A stretch of 19,289 bases of DNA, from assembly GCA_031549605.1 (NCBI GenBank), contig JAVBPM010000083.1, positions 1 through 19,289 on the forward strand. Reading direction: 5' to 3'. The number at the start of each line of letters is the position of its first letter. Position 1 is the stretch's first letter. Below, one piece after another: positions 13,763 to 19,289 of this stretch. The stretch is from WRAI01 sp031549605 (GTDB taxonomy: Bacteria; Bacillota; Clostridia; Oscillospirales; UBA929). Both the position numbers and the translations under genes were made by a program. The notes under the pieces were generated by a model that was given only the letters and a program-made list of their open reading frames with translations, had not been told where the DNA came from and did no database searches.

Positions 13763-14146
13763 ATGAGCGAAAACAAGAATACCGTTTCGCAAAGCGACGA
13801 GCTGGGCACAGTGCATATTGCCGAGGAGGTCATTGCCTCAATTGCCGCCATTGCCGCGACTGAGGTTGACGGCGTCAGCGGACTGTCGGGCGCGATGGAA
13901 CTGTCCGAGTTGCTGGGTAAAAAGAACCTGTCGCGCGGCGTGAAGATTGCCGTGGAGGGCAGTGCCGTTACCTGTGACGTCTTTATCCTGGTCAAGCGCA
14001 CCTTTGCCATTTTGAAGGTGTCGCAGCAGGTGCAGGAGAACGTCAAGGCGCACATTGAGTCGATGACCGGCCTTGAGGCGCCGGCGGTCAACGTCCATGT
14101 CGTCGGCATCTCCTTTGAGAAAGTGGCGAAAAAAGTTAAAAGCTGA
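13763..14146 (+). CDS. yqhY: Asp23/Gls24 family envelope-stress protein (YqhY-like)
   Basis: A 127-residue Asp23/Gls24 protein: HIAEEVIASIAAIAATEVDGVSGLSG, then GVKIAVEGSAVTCDVFILVKRTFAILKVSQQVQENVKAHIESMTGLEAPAVNVHVVGI. In Bacillus the corresponding gene yqhY lies between the spoIIIA region and nusB and affects fatty-acid synthesis (acetyl-CoA carboxylase); whether that holds here is unknown. GGGAG (13748-13752) fits the ATG at 13763 better than a GTG at 13754. The gene has its own promoter and terminator. Confidence 0.92.
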   Translation: MSENKNTVSQSDELGTVHIAEEVIASIAAIAATEVDGVSGLSGAMELSELLGKKNLSRGVKIAVEGSAVTCDVFILVKRTFAILKVSQQVQENVKAHIESMTGLEAPAVNVHVVGISFEKVAKKVKS

Positions 14147-14150
14147 GCAT

Positions 14151-14169
14151 GGGCCGCACATTGCGGCCC
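14151..14169 (+). terminator. GC hairpin after asp23, possible terminator
   Basis: GGGCCGC and GCGGCCC flank a 5-base loop (ACATT), starting 4 bases after the asp23 stop. The sequence behind it is only moderately T-rich (TCATCGCTTTA), so it may stop transcription weakly or protect the 3' end. A better terminator follows at 14193. Confidence 0.45.
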
Positions 14170-14192
14170 TCATCGCTTTATGGCTAAAGAGG

Positions 14193-14220
14193 GCGGACGC
14201 ATCGTGTCCGCTCGCTTTTT
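14193..14220 (+). terminator. Rho-independent terminator before nusB
   Basis: GCGGACGC (14193-14200) pairs with GTGTCCGC (14204-14211) around an ATC loop with one wobble, followed by TCGC and five T (14216-14220). Together with the hairpin at 14151 it ends the asp23 transcript. nusB must then have its own promoter close to 14221-14250; none was clear. Confidence 0.75.
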
Positions 14221-14252
14221 GTATCTATGCTTGAGAATGGTGGGAATGTACC

Positions 14253-14699
14253 GTGACGAGAAAACAGGCACGTGAGGCGGCGCTGCAAGCGCTTTATAGC
14301 TTGACCTTTGCCGACGACGTGACGCGCGAGGACGTGTTGGACGCCGTATCACCGGTGACGCTGGCGGGCTGGCGTGGCGAATGTGATATTTATTTGGTGC
14401 CGGCGGGTGACGAGGGCGTGTACCTTGAGCAGCTGGTGCTGGGTGTTTGGCAGCAGTCGGACGAGCTGGAGCGGCGTATTGCCGAGCAGTCGAAGGGCTG
14501 GCGCCTGGAGCGCATCAGCCGCATTGCGCTGACGCTGATGAAAATGGCGCTGTTTGAGCCGACGGCCATTGAGGGCGTGACACAAGCTGTGGCCATCAAC
14601 GAGGCGGTTGAGCTGTGCAAGGCTTACGACAGCGAGGAGGCCGCCGCCTTTGTCAACGGCGTGCTGGGCACGCTGGCGCGACAGGAACCGACGCTATGA
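14253..14699 (+). CDS. nusB: Transcription antitermination factor NusB
   Basis: A 148-residue NusB, an all-helical RNA-binding protein that works with NusE (ribosomal protein S10) in antitermination of rRNA operons. MTRKQAREAALQALYSL, KGWRLERISRIALTLMKMALFE and AVAINEAVELCKAYDSEEAAAFVNGVLG are the family motifs. The start is GTG with a weak upstream GGGA; the nearby ATG at 14246 is out of frame. Its stop overlaps the xseA start. Length is ordinary. Confidence 0.95.
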   Translation: MTRKQAREAALQALYSLTFADDVTREDVLDAVSPVTLAGWRGECDIYLVPAGDEGVYLEQLVLGVWQQSDELERRIAEQSKGWRLERISRIALTLMKMALFEPTAIEGVTQAVAINEAVELCKAYDSEEAAAFVNGVLGTLARQEPTL

Positions 14700-15901
14700 T
14701 GGCGCTGACGGTCAGCGAGGTTAATGACCACGTTAAGCGGCTGCTGGACAACGATACGCAGCTGGCCAACTGCACCGTGCGCGGCGAGCTGTCCAACTAT
14801 AAAATCTACGGCTCGGGGCACCACTATTTTGTGCTCAAGGACGCCGAGTCGACGCTAAAATGCGTGATGTTCAAGGGGCAGGCCAGCAAGCTGCGGTTTA
14901 CCCCGCGTGACGGGCTGGCGGTGCTGCTGACCGGCCGCATTTCCGTCTTTCCGCGCGATGGCGTCTATCAGCTGTATGTCAACGAGATGATGGCCGACGG
15001 TGTCGGCGATTTGGCGGTGGCCTTTGAACAGCTGAAGCTGAAACTGCACGCCGAGGGGCTGTTTGACCCCAAATACAAAAAGCCCTTGCCACGCTATCCG
15101 CGCAAGGTGGCGCTGATTACCTCGCCGACCGGCGCGGTGGTGCACGATATGCTGCAAATCATGAAGCGGCGCTATCCGCTGTGCAAGGTGCTGGTGTGTC
15201 CCGTGCGGGTGCAGGGCGCCGAGGCGCCGGGCGAGATTGCCGAGATGCTGGCCACGGTCAACACGCTGCGTGCGGCTGATATTATCATTGTCGGGCGTGG
15301 CGGTGGCAGCTTGGAGGATTTGTGGGCGTTTAACGAGGAAGCCGTGGCGCGCGCGATTTTTGCTTCGCAGATTCCCGTGGTATCGGCGGTCGGGCATGAG
15401 CCTGACGTGACCATTGCCGACTTTGTGGCCGATGTGCGTGCCAGCACACCGTCGCACGCCGCCGAGACGGTGACGCCCGACAGCGCCGAATTGCGTATGG
15501 CGCTCAAGGCAACCGGTGTGCGGTTGGGCGACGCGACGCTGCGACTGGTCAAGACCCGGCGCGAGCGATTGGCGTCGCTGTCTGACAAGCGCGTGTTGCA
15601 GAGCCCGGTGCACTATGTGCAGGACCGACGGCTGCGGCTGGACGTGTGGCGCGAGCGGCTGCAGGCGGTGATGGCGGGGCGTCTGGCCGAGGCCAAGAAC
15701 CGCTTTGCCCGCACGGCGGGCAAGCTGGACGCCATGAGCCCGCTGTCGGTGCTGGGGCGCGGCTACGCCATTGCACAGGACGGCAAGGGCAAGGCGCTGA
15801 AAAGCATCAAACAGGTCAAGGCGGGCGACCGCGTGACCGTGCGGCTCAACGATGGCCGCGTTGATTGTGACGTGCATAGCATAGAGGAGGAACGACTGTG
15901 A
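14696..15901 (+). CDS. xseA: Exodeoxyribonuclease VII large subunit
   Basis: A 401-residue catalytic subunit of exonuclease VII, which degrades single-stranded DNA. It has an N-terminal OB-fold (LTVSEVNDHVKRLLDND ... VRGELSNYKIYGSGHHYFVLKD). The catalytic domain shows VALITSPTGAVVHDMLQI, IIIVGRGGGSLEDLWAFNEE, PVVSAVGHEPDVTIADFVAD and RASTPSHAAE. A coiled-coil C-terminus ends in SPLSVLGRGYAI. Two adjacent ATGs (14696 and 14699) are possible; the first overlaps the nusB stop and is preferred. The stop overlaps the xseB start. Confidence 0.96.
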   Translation: MMALTVSEVNDHVKRLLDNDTQLANCTVRGELSNYKIYGSGHHYFVLKDAESTLKCVMFKGQASKLRFTPRDGLAVLLTGRISVFPRDGVYQLYVNEMMADGVGDLAVAFEQLKLKLHAEGLFDPKYKKPLPRYPRKVALITSPTGAVVHDMLQIMKRRYPLCKVLVCPVRVQGAEAPGEIAEMLATVNTLRAADIIIVGRGGGSLEDLWAFNEEAVARAIFASQIPVVSAVGHEPDVTIADFVADVRASTPSHAAETVTPDSAELRMALKATGVRLGDATLRLVKTRRERLASLSDKRVLQSPVHYVQDRRLRLDVWRERLQAVMAGRLAEAKNRFARTAGKLDAMSPLSVLGRGYAIAQDGKGKALKSIKQVKAGDRVTVRLNDGRVDCDVHSIEEERL

Positions 15902-16140
15902 GCGGTGATACGAAAAAAAGCAGCTTTGAGGACAACATGAAGCGCATTGAGGCCATTGTCACGGCGCTGGAAAAGGGCGATTTGCCGCTCGACCAGGCGC
16001 TGAGCCAGTTTGAAGAGGGCGTTTCGCTGGTGAAGCTGTCGAGCGAGCAGCTCGATGCCGCCGAGCAAAAGGTATTTAAACTGCTTAAGACCGACGAGGG
16101 CTATCAGGCCGCGCCGGTCGACGAAAAAGAGATGGGATAG
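15898..16140 (+). CDS. xseB: Exodeoxyribonuclease VII small subunit
   Basis: An 80-residue protein with the family core SFEDNMKRIEAIVTALEKGDLPLDQALSQFEEGVSLVKLSSEQLDAAEQKV. XseB chains assemble on the coiled coils of XseA to make the active enzyme. The GTG start overlaps the xseA stop (GTGA) and follows AGAGGAGG (15884-15891). The C-terminal tail (DEKEMG) is short. Coupled translation with xseA is expected. Confidence 0.95.
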   Translation: MSGDTKKSSFEDNMKRIEAIVTALEKGDLPLDQALSQFEEGVSLVKLSSEQLDAAEQKVFKLLKTDEGYQAAPVDEKEMG

Positions 16141-16153
16141 AGGGGTACAGTTC

Positions 16154-17470
16154 ATGCCGGTAATTGTTGCAAAATTTGGAGGAAGCTCGCTGGCCGACGC
16201 GGCGCAGTTTCGCAAGGTGGCCGACATCGTCAAGGCCGATGTCAACCGCCGCTACGTTGTGCCCTCGGCACCGGGCAAGCGGTTTGGCGACGATATCAAG
16301 GTCACCGATATGCTGTACGACTGCTATAGCAAGGCGCGGCGTGGCGAGAACTTTGATGAGGAGTTTTCGCACATTTGCGCCCGTTTTCAGAAGATTATCA
16401 ACGAACTGGAGCTTGACCTCAATCTTGAGAATGAGTTTGAGTACATCCACAGCGCTTTTTTGCGCAAGGCGGGCAAGGCCTATGCCGCCAGCCGCGGCGA
16501 ATACTTGTGCGGTCTGGTGCTGGCCAGCTATCTGGGCTATGATTTTGTCGACGCGGCGCGCGTCGTTTGCTTTACCGACGAGGGGCATTTTGATGCCGAG
16601 CTGACCAACGCCACGCTGGCCGAGGAGCTGGCCAAGCATGAGCATGCGGTCATTCCCGGCTTTTACGGCAGCACGCCCAACGACAGCATTATGACCTTTA
16701 CGCGCGGCGGCTCGGACATTACCGGCGCGCTGGTGGCGCGCGCGGTCAAGGCGCGGATGTACGAAAACTGGACCGATGTCAGCGGCTTTTTGGCCGCCGA
16801 CCCGCGTGTTGTCAGCGATCCCGAGCGCATTGACGTCATTACTTACCGCGAGCTGCGCGAGTTGTCGTACATGGGCGCGACGGTGCTGCACGAGGACACG
16901 ATTTTCCCCGTCTATGTCGCGGGCATTACTATCAACATCCGCAACACCAACGATGTCGAGGCGCCGGGCACTTTTATTGTCGCCGATGCCAGCGACAGCC
17001 GCAACAACGTGCCAATCACCGGCATTGCTGGAAAAAAAGGTTTTTCGACCATTACGGTGGAAAAGGCGAAGATGAAGAGCCAGCCGGCCTTTATCCGCAA
17101 CGTGCTGGAGATTATGGAACAGCACGGCACCGAAATTGAACATCTGCCCAGCGGCATTGACACCATTTCGGCCATTGTCAATACCAAGAGTGTGCTGGGG
17201 CATGAGGACGACATGACGCGCGCGCTGAACGAGGCGGTCAACGCCGACAGCGTGGTCATTGAGCACGGTCTGGCGCTGATTGCTGTTGTCGGGCGCGGCA
17301 TGGTCAAGAGCAAGGGTACAGCGGCGCGCATCTTTGGCGCCATATCGGGCGCGGGCATCAACATTCACATGATTGATCAGGGTGCCAGCGAGCTGAACAT
17401 TGTCGTGGCGGTTCAGGAGTCCGATTTTGAGTCGGCGGTGCAGGCCATTTACCAGGCGTTTTTTGCGTAG
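16154..17470 (+). CDS. lysC: Aspartate kinase
   Basis: A 438-residue aspartokinase, the first step from aspartate to lysine, methionine, threonine and diaminopimelate. It starts with IVAKFGGSSLADAAQF and has GSTPNDSIMTFTRGGSDITGALVARA and ENWTDVSGFLAADPRVV in the kinase domain. Two ACT domains follow from about residue 290 (ITVEKAKM ... and ALIAVVGRGMVKSKGTAARIFGAISGAGINIHMIDQGASELNIVVAV), so feedback control by amino acids is likely. In spore formers the pathway also feeds dipicolinate. It lies 13 bases after xseB, an unusual neighbour, and is followed by a strong hairpin. The symbol is a family-level choice; which end product inhibits it cannot be read. Confidence 0.93.
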   Translation: MPVIVAKFGGSSLADAAQFRKVADIVKADVNRRYVVPSAPGKRFGDDIKVTDMLYDCYSKARRGENFDEEFSHICARFQKIINELELDLNLENEFEYIHSAFLRKAGKAYAASRGEYLCGLVLASYLGYDFVDAARVVCFTDEGHFDAELTNATLAEELAKHEHAVIPGFYGSTPNDSIMTFTRGGSDITGALVARAVKARMYENWTDVSGFLAADPRVVSDPERIDVITYRELRELSYMGATVLHEDTIFPVYVAGITINIRNTNDVEAPGTFIVADASDSRNNVPITGIAGKKGFSTITVEKAKMKSQPAFIRNVLEIMEQHGTEIEHLPSGIDTISAIVNTKSVLGHEDDMTRALNEAVNADSVVIEHGLALIAVVGRGMVKSKGTAARIFGAISGAGINIHMIDQGASELNIVVAVQESDFESAVQAIYQAFFA

Positions 17471-17483
17471 AGATGAACATATA

Positions 17484-17516
17484 CAAGGGCGCTGCCAATC
17501 GGCAGCGCCCTTGTTG
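17484..17516 (+). terminator. Strong hairpin ending the nusB-xse-lysC transcript
   Basis: CAAGGGCGCTGCC (17484-17496) pairs perfectly with GGCAGCGCCCTTG (17501-17513) around an AATC loop, 13 bases after the aspartate kinase stop. The downstream T-run is short (TTGTTG), but the stem is long and GC-rich enough to stop transcription. Confidence 0.78.
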
Positions 17517-17528
17517 CGTGGTGGGGTT

Positions 17529-17558
17529 AGTCGAAGGGAAATATTAAATTTTGTCGAA
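17529..17558 (+). promoter_or_regulatory. Two Spo0A-box-like sites upstream of pssA
   Basis: TGTCGAA at 17552-17558, inside TTTTGTCGAAAAA, equals the Spo0A-box consensus core (TGTCGAA). AGTCGAA at 17529-17535 differs from it by one base. Both lie on the same strand, 23 bases apart, about 40-70 bases upstream of the pssA -10 box. Tandem 0A boxes are common in promoters controlled by the sporulation regulator Spo0A. Direct control here is inference. Confidence 0.45.
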
Positions 17559-17594
17559 AAAGAGATTTAGTTACTTCTATTCGCTGTTGTGTTG

Positions 17595-17603
17595 TGGTAT
17601 ACT
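17595..17603 (+). promoter_or_regulatory. Extended -10 promoter of pssA-psd
   Basis: TGG directly before TATACT (17598-17603) forms an extended -10 element. No good -35 box lies 17 bases upstream, which fits an extended -10 promoter or an activator-dependent one. The leader to the pssA ATG is about 70 bases. Confidence 0.55.
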
Positions 17604-17679
17604 TACTAGTAATTGAGTGAGATTGGCCGCCGGTGCGGTGTCAAAAGAAATTGACTGAGGGATTGGGGTTCGTTTTTTC

Positions 17680-18303
17680 ATGTTTGTAGGCATTTACAAC
17701 CGCACGGTGATTATTACTTACATCGGTGTGGCATCGGCCATTACCGGCGTTGGGTTGGCGATGGACGGTCAGCCGAAGTGGGCCATTCTGTGTCTGCTGA
17801 TTTGCGGTGTGTGCGATATGTTCGACGGCAGCGTCGCGCGCCGCTGTAAGCGCAGCGAGGACGCCATTCAGTTTGGTATTGAAATTGACTCGCTGTCCGA
17901 TTTGTTTAACTTTGTCATGCTGCCGGTCATGATTTTTATCAGCCTGGGCATGCATTCGTGGTATCACTATGTTATTTACATTGCGCTGAGTCTGACGGCG
18001 GTCATTCGGTTGGCGACCTTCAACGTCATGGCGGCGCACATGGCGGAAAATAAACTGCCCATCAAATACTACACCGGCCTACCTGTTACAACGGTGTCGG
18101 CTATTTATCCCGTTTTCTTTTTGCTGCGTGCCGTGCTTGACCACGCGACGGTCAATGTTATTTTGACCTGTGTGGCGGCGCTGGTGGCGTTGCTGTATGT
18201 GACGAAAATCAAAATTCCCAAGGCGACGTCGATGCGGGCGCACTTGACTTTGGCGGCGTTGGCTGTGGTGGTCTGCGTGCTGGTGATTTGCGTTGGCGAG
18301 TGA
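17680..18303 (+). CDS. pssA: CDP-diacylglycerol-serine O-phosphatidyltransferase
   Basis: A 207-residue membrane enzyme that joins CDP-diacylglycerol and L-serine to give phosphatidylserine. The CDP-alcohol phosphatidyltransferase motif is complete: D-MF-DG-SV-AR ... G-IEI-D-SLS-D, within CDMFDGSVARRCKRSEDAIQ and FGIEIDSLSDLFNF. About six hydrophobic segments follow the usual plan, and LPIKYYTGLPVTTVSAIYP is typical for bacterial PssA. The ribosome binding site is purine-rich but distant (GAGGGATTGGGG, about 12 bases from the ATG). The product is the substrate of the next gene. Confidence 0.94.
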   Translation: MFVGIYNRTVIITYIGVASAITGVGLAMDGQPKWAILCLLICGVCDMFDGSVARRCKRSEDAIQFGIEIDSLSDLFNFVMLPVMIFISLGMHSWYHYVIYIALSLTAVIRLATFNVMAAHMAENKLPIKYYTGLPVTTVSAIYPVFFLLRAVLDHATVNVILTCVAALVALLYVTKIKIPKATSMRAHLTLAALAVVVCVLVICVGE

Positions 18304-18316
18304 GGCCGTCAACCGC

Positions 18317-19180
18317 ATGTATGACCGTGCCAGCGGTCAGACGGTGACTGAGCCGTATGCCAAGAAGTCGCTGCGTTTTTTGTACCACACGCTGCCGGGT
18401 CGCGCGGTGTTGAAGCTGATTACCGCGCCGTGGGTGTCGCGGGTGTTTGGCAAGGCCTTTTATTGGAAGTCGTCGCGGCGCAAGATTGACGGCTTTGTGG
18501 CGCGCAACGGCATTGAACTGTCGCAGTACGAACCGGCGGAGTACGGTTCGTTTGGCGACTTTTTTGTGCGAAAAATCAGGCCCGAGTGTCGACCCATCGG
18601 CGGCGGCGCGGGTGATTTGATTGCCGTGGCCGACAGCAAGTTGCTGGTGCACGAGATTAACGACGATTTGGTGATGAACATTAAGCAGTCGGCCTACTCG
18701 GTGGCCGAGCTGGTGGGCGACGCGGCGCTGGCTGCCGAGTTTGTCGGTGGGCTGTGTTTGGTCTTTCGGTTGGCGGTCGACGACTACCACCGCTACTGCT
18801 TTTTCGACGACGGGCGCGTGGTAACAAGCCGCAGATTGCCGGGCAAGCTGCATACCGTGACGGCCATTGCCTTTGAAAAGCATAAAGTCTTTTGCGTTAA
18901 CACGCGTGAGGTGACGGTGCTGGACACCGAACATTTTGGACGTGCGGCGCAGATTGAGGTCGGTGCGCTGATGGTGGCGCGCATTGTCAACCACAGCGTC
19001 GAGCGCTTCAAGCGCGGGCAGGAGAAGGGCTACTTTGAACCGGGCGGCTCGACGGTGGTCGTGCTGCTGAAAAAAGAAGCCGTTGTGCTGGACGGAGATA
19101 TCATTGAAAAGTCCAAGCAGGGCATTGAGTGCCGTGTGCGGTTTGGTGAACTGATAGGTAAAGCAAAACGACCGGATTAA
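18317..19180 (+). CDS. psd: Phosphatidylserine decarboxylase proenzyme
   Basis: A 287-residue enzyme that turns phosphatidylserine into phosphatidylethanolamine. It cuts itself to make the pyruvoyl cofactor: the cleavage site is FEPGGST, between G244 and S245. Other family motifs are EYGSFGDFFVRKIRP, FRLAVDDYHRYCFFDDG (catalytic Asp-His region), GKLHTVTAIAFEKHKVFCVNTREV and QIEVGALMVARIVNH. A TTG at 18293 would extend it upstream over the pssA stop; the ATG at 18317 (MYDRASG) resembles family starts and is preferred. It lies 13 bases after pssA and forms a complete two-step route with it. Confidence 0.94.
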   Translation: MYDRASGQTVTEPYAKKSLRFLYHTLPGRAVLKLITAPWVSRVFGKAFYWKSSRRKIDGFVARNGIELSQYEPAEYGSFGDFFVRKIRPECRPIGGGAGDLIAVADSKLLVHEINDDLVMNIKQSAYSVAELVGDAALAAEFVGGLCLVFRLAVDDYHRYCFFDDGRVVTSRRLPGKLHTVTAIAFEKHKVFCVNTREVTVLDTEHFGRAAQIEVGALMVARIVNHSVERFKRGQEKGYFEPGGSTVVVLLKKEAVVLDGDIIEKSKQGIECRVRFGELIGKAKRPD

Positions 19181-19199
19181 CCGGTCGTGTTTTTTTTTT
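19168..19199 (+). terminator. Rho-independent terminator after psd
   Basis: ACGACCGG (19168-19175) pairs perfectly with CCGGTCGT (19181-19188) around ATTAA. A G and then ten T follow (19190-19199). The hairpin overlaps the psd stop codon. Confidence 0.93.
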
Positions 19200-19289
19200 G
19201 CCCCCCGGTGGGCTAGGGCCGGATGGGGGGCAGGGTGTAGGTGAGGTGGTGTTGGGTGCGAGTACCCCGGGAGGGGGTAGGAGGGGGGT
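19200..19289. other. G-rich intergenic stretch at the window end
   Basis: No gene or RNA is visible. The + strand has many G-runs (GGGGGG near 19225, GGG near 19233, GGGAGGGGG near 19270, GGAGGGGGG at the end) and is compatible with G-quadruplex formation. The composition differs from all other intergenic parts of the window. Confidence 0.5.

Noticed and set aside
16085..17368. 427-residue minus-strand frame opposite lysC
   Set aside because: It is a shadow of the aspartate kinase gene with no recognisable motif. The minus-strand frame at 14855-15877 opposite xseA was rejected for the same reason.

Overview
The window comes from a high-GC, spore-forming member of the Clostridia (Firmicutes). 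The main evidence is a complete eight-gene spoIIIA operon. It sits next to the usual Firmicute neighbours: an Asp23/YqhY gene, nusB, xseA and xseB. Family-level names come from recognising the proteins by eye. No database search was run.

Region 1 (1 to about 5893) is the right-hand end of an integrative, mobilizable element of the kind common in gut Clostridia. It is visibly more AT-rich than the rest, especially over the first 4 kb. From left to right it carries a DUF6809-like gene cut by the window edge, a TnpV-like gene, a 47-residue small protein and a terminator. Next come a 115-residue protein of unknown function, a candidate origin of transfer, a MobC-like accessory protein, a MOB-type relaxase and a ParB-like protein. 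A 57-residue small protein and a large serine recombinase complete it. MobC and the relaxase would process the origin, and the recombinase would excise and insert the element. No conjugation machinery or cargo gene is visible here, and the left end lies outside the window.

Region 2 (5854 to 6779, minus strand) is the chromosomal target: ssrA (tmRNA) directly downstream of smpB. The element abuts the 3' end of ssrA, and the recombinase reading frame continues about 51 codons into ssrA antisense. The predicted proteolysis tag is GNYKLTNNSNELVAA.

Region 3 (6832 to 8964) is a PadR-regulator / HAAS-domain membrane protein / DUF4097 operon. Its promoter is followed by a transcribed leader made of ten 8-bp and eight 4-bp tandem repeats. 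The regulator has a strong ribosome binding site but no ATG, GTG or TTG where translation should begin; an ATC stands there.

Region 4 (8977 to 13687) is spoIIIAA to spoIIIAH, which encode the mother-cell channel to the forespore. Most junctions overlap or nearly touch.

Region 5 (13699 to 17516) holds asp23/yqhY with its own promoter and terminator, then nusB-xseA-xseB and an aspartate kinase gene, ended by a strong hairpin.

Region 6 (17529 to 19199) is a phosphatidylethanolamine operon, pssA-psd. It is preceded by two Spo0A-box-like sites and an extended -10 promoter and is closed by a textbook terminator. The last 90 bases are G-rich with no gene.

The observations most worth a second look are the repeat-filled leader plus ATC start of the padR operon, the ssrA/recombinase junction with its chimeric C-terminus, the perfect 25-bp palindrome inside parB, the candidate oriT, and the Spo0A-like boxes in front of pssA-psd.
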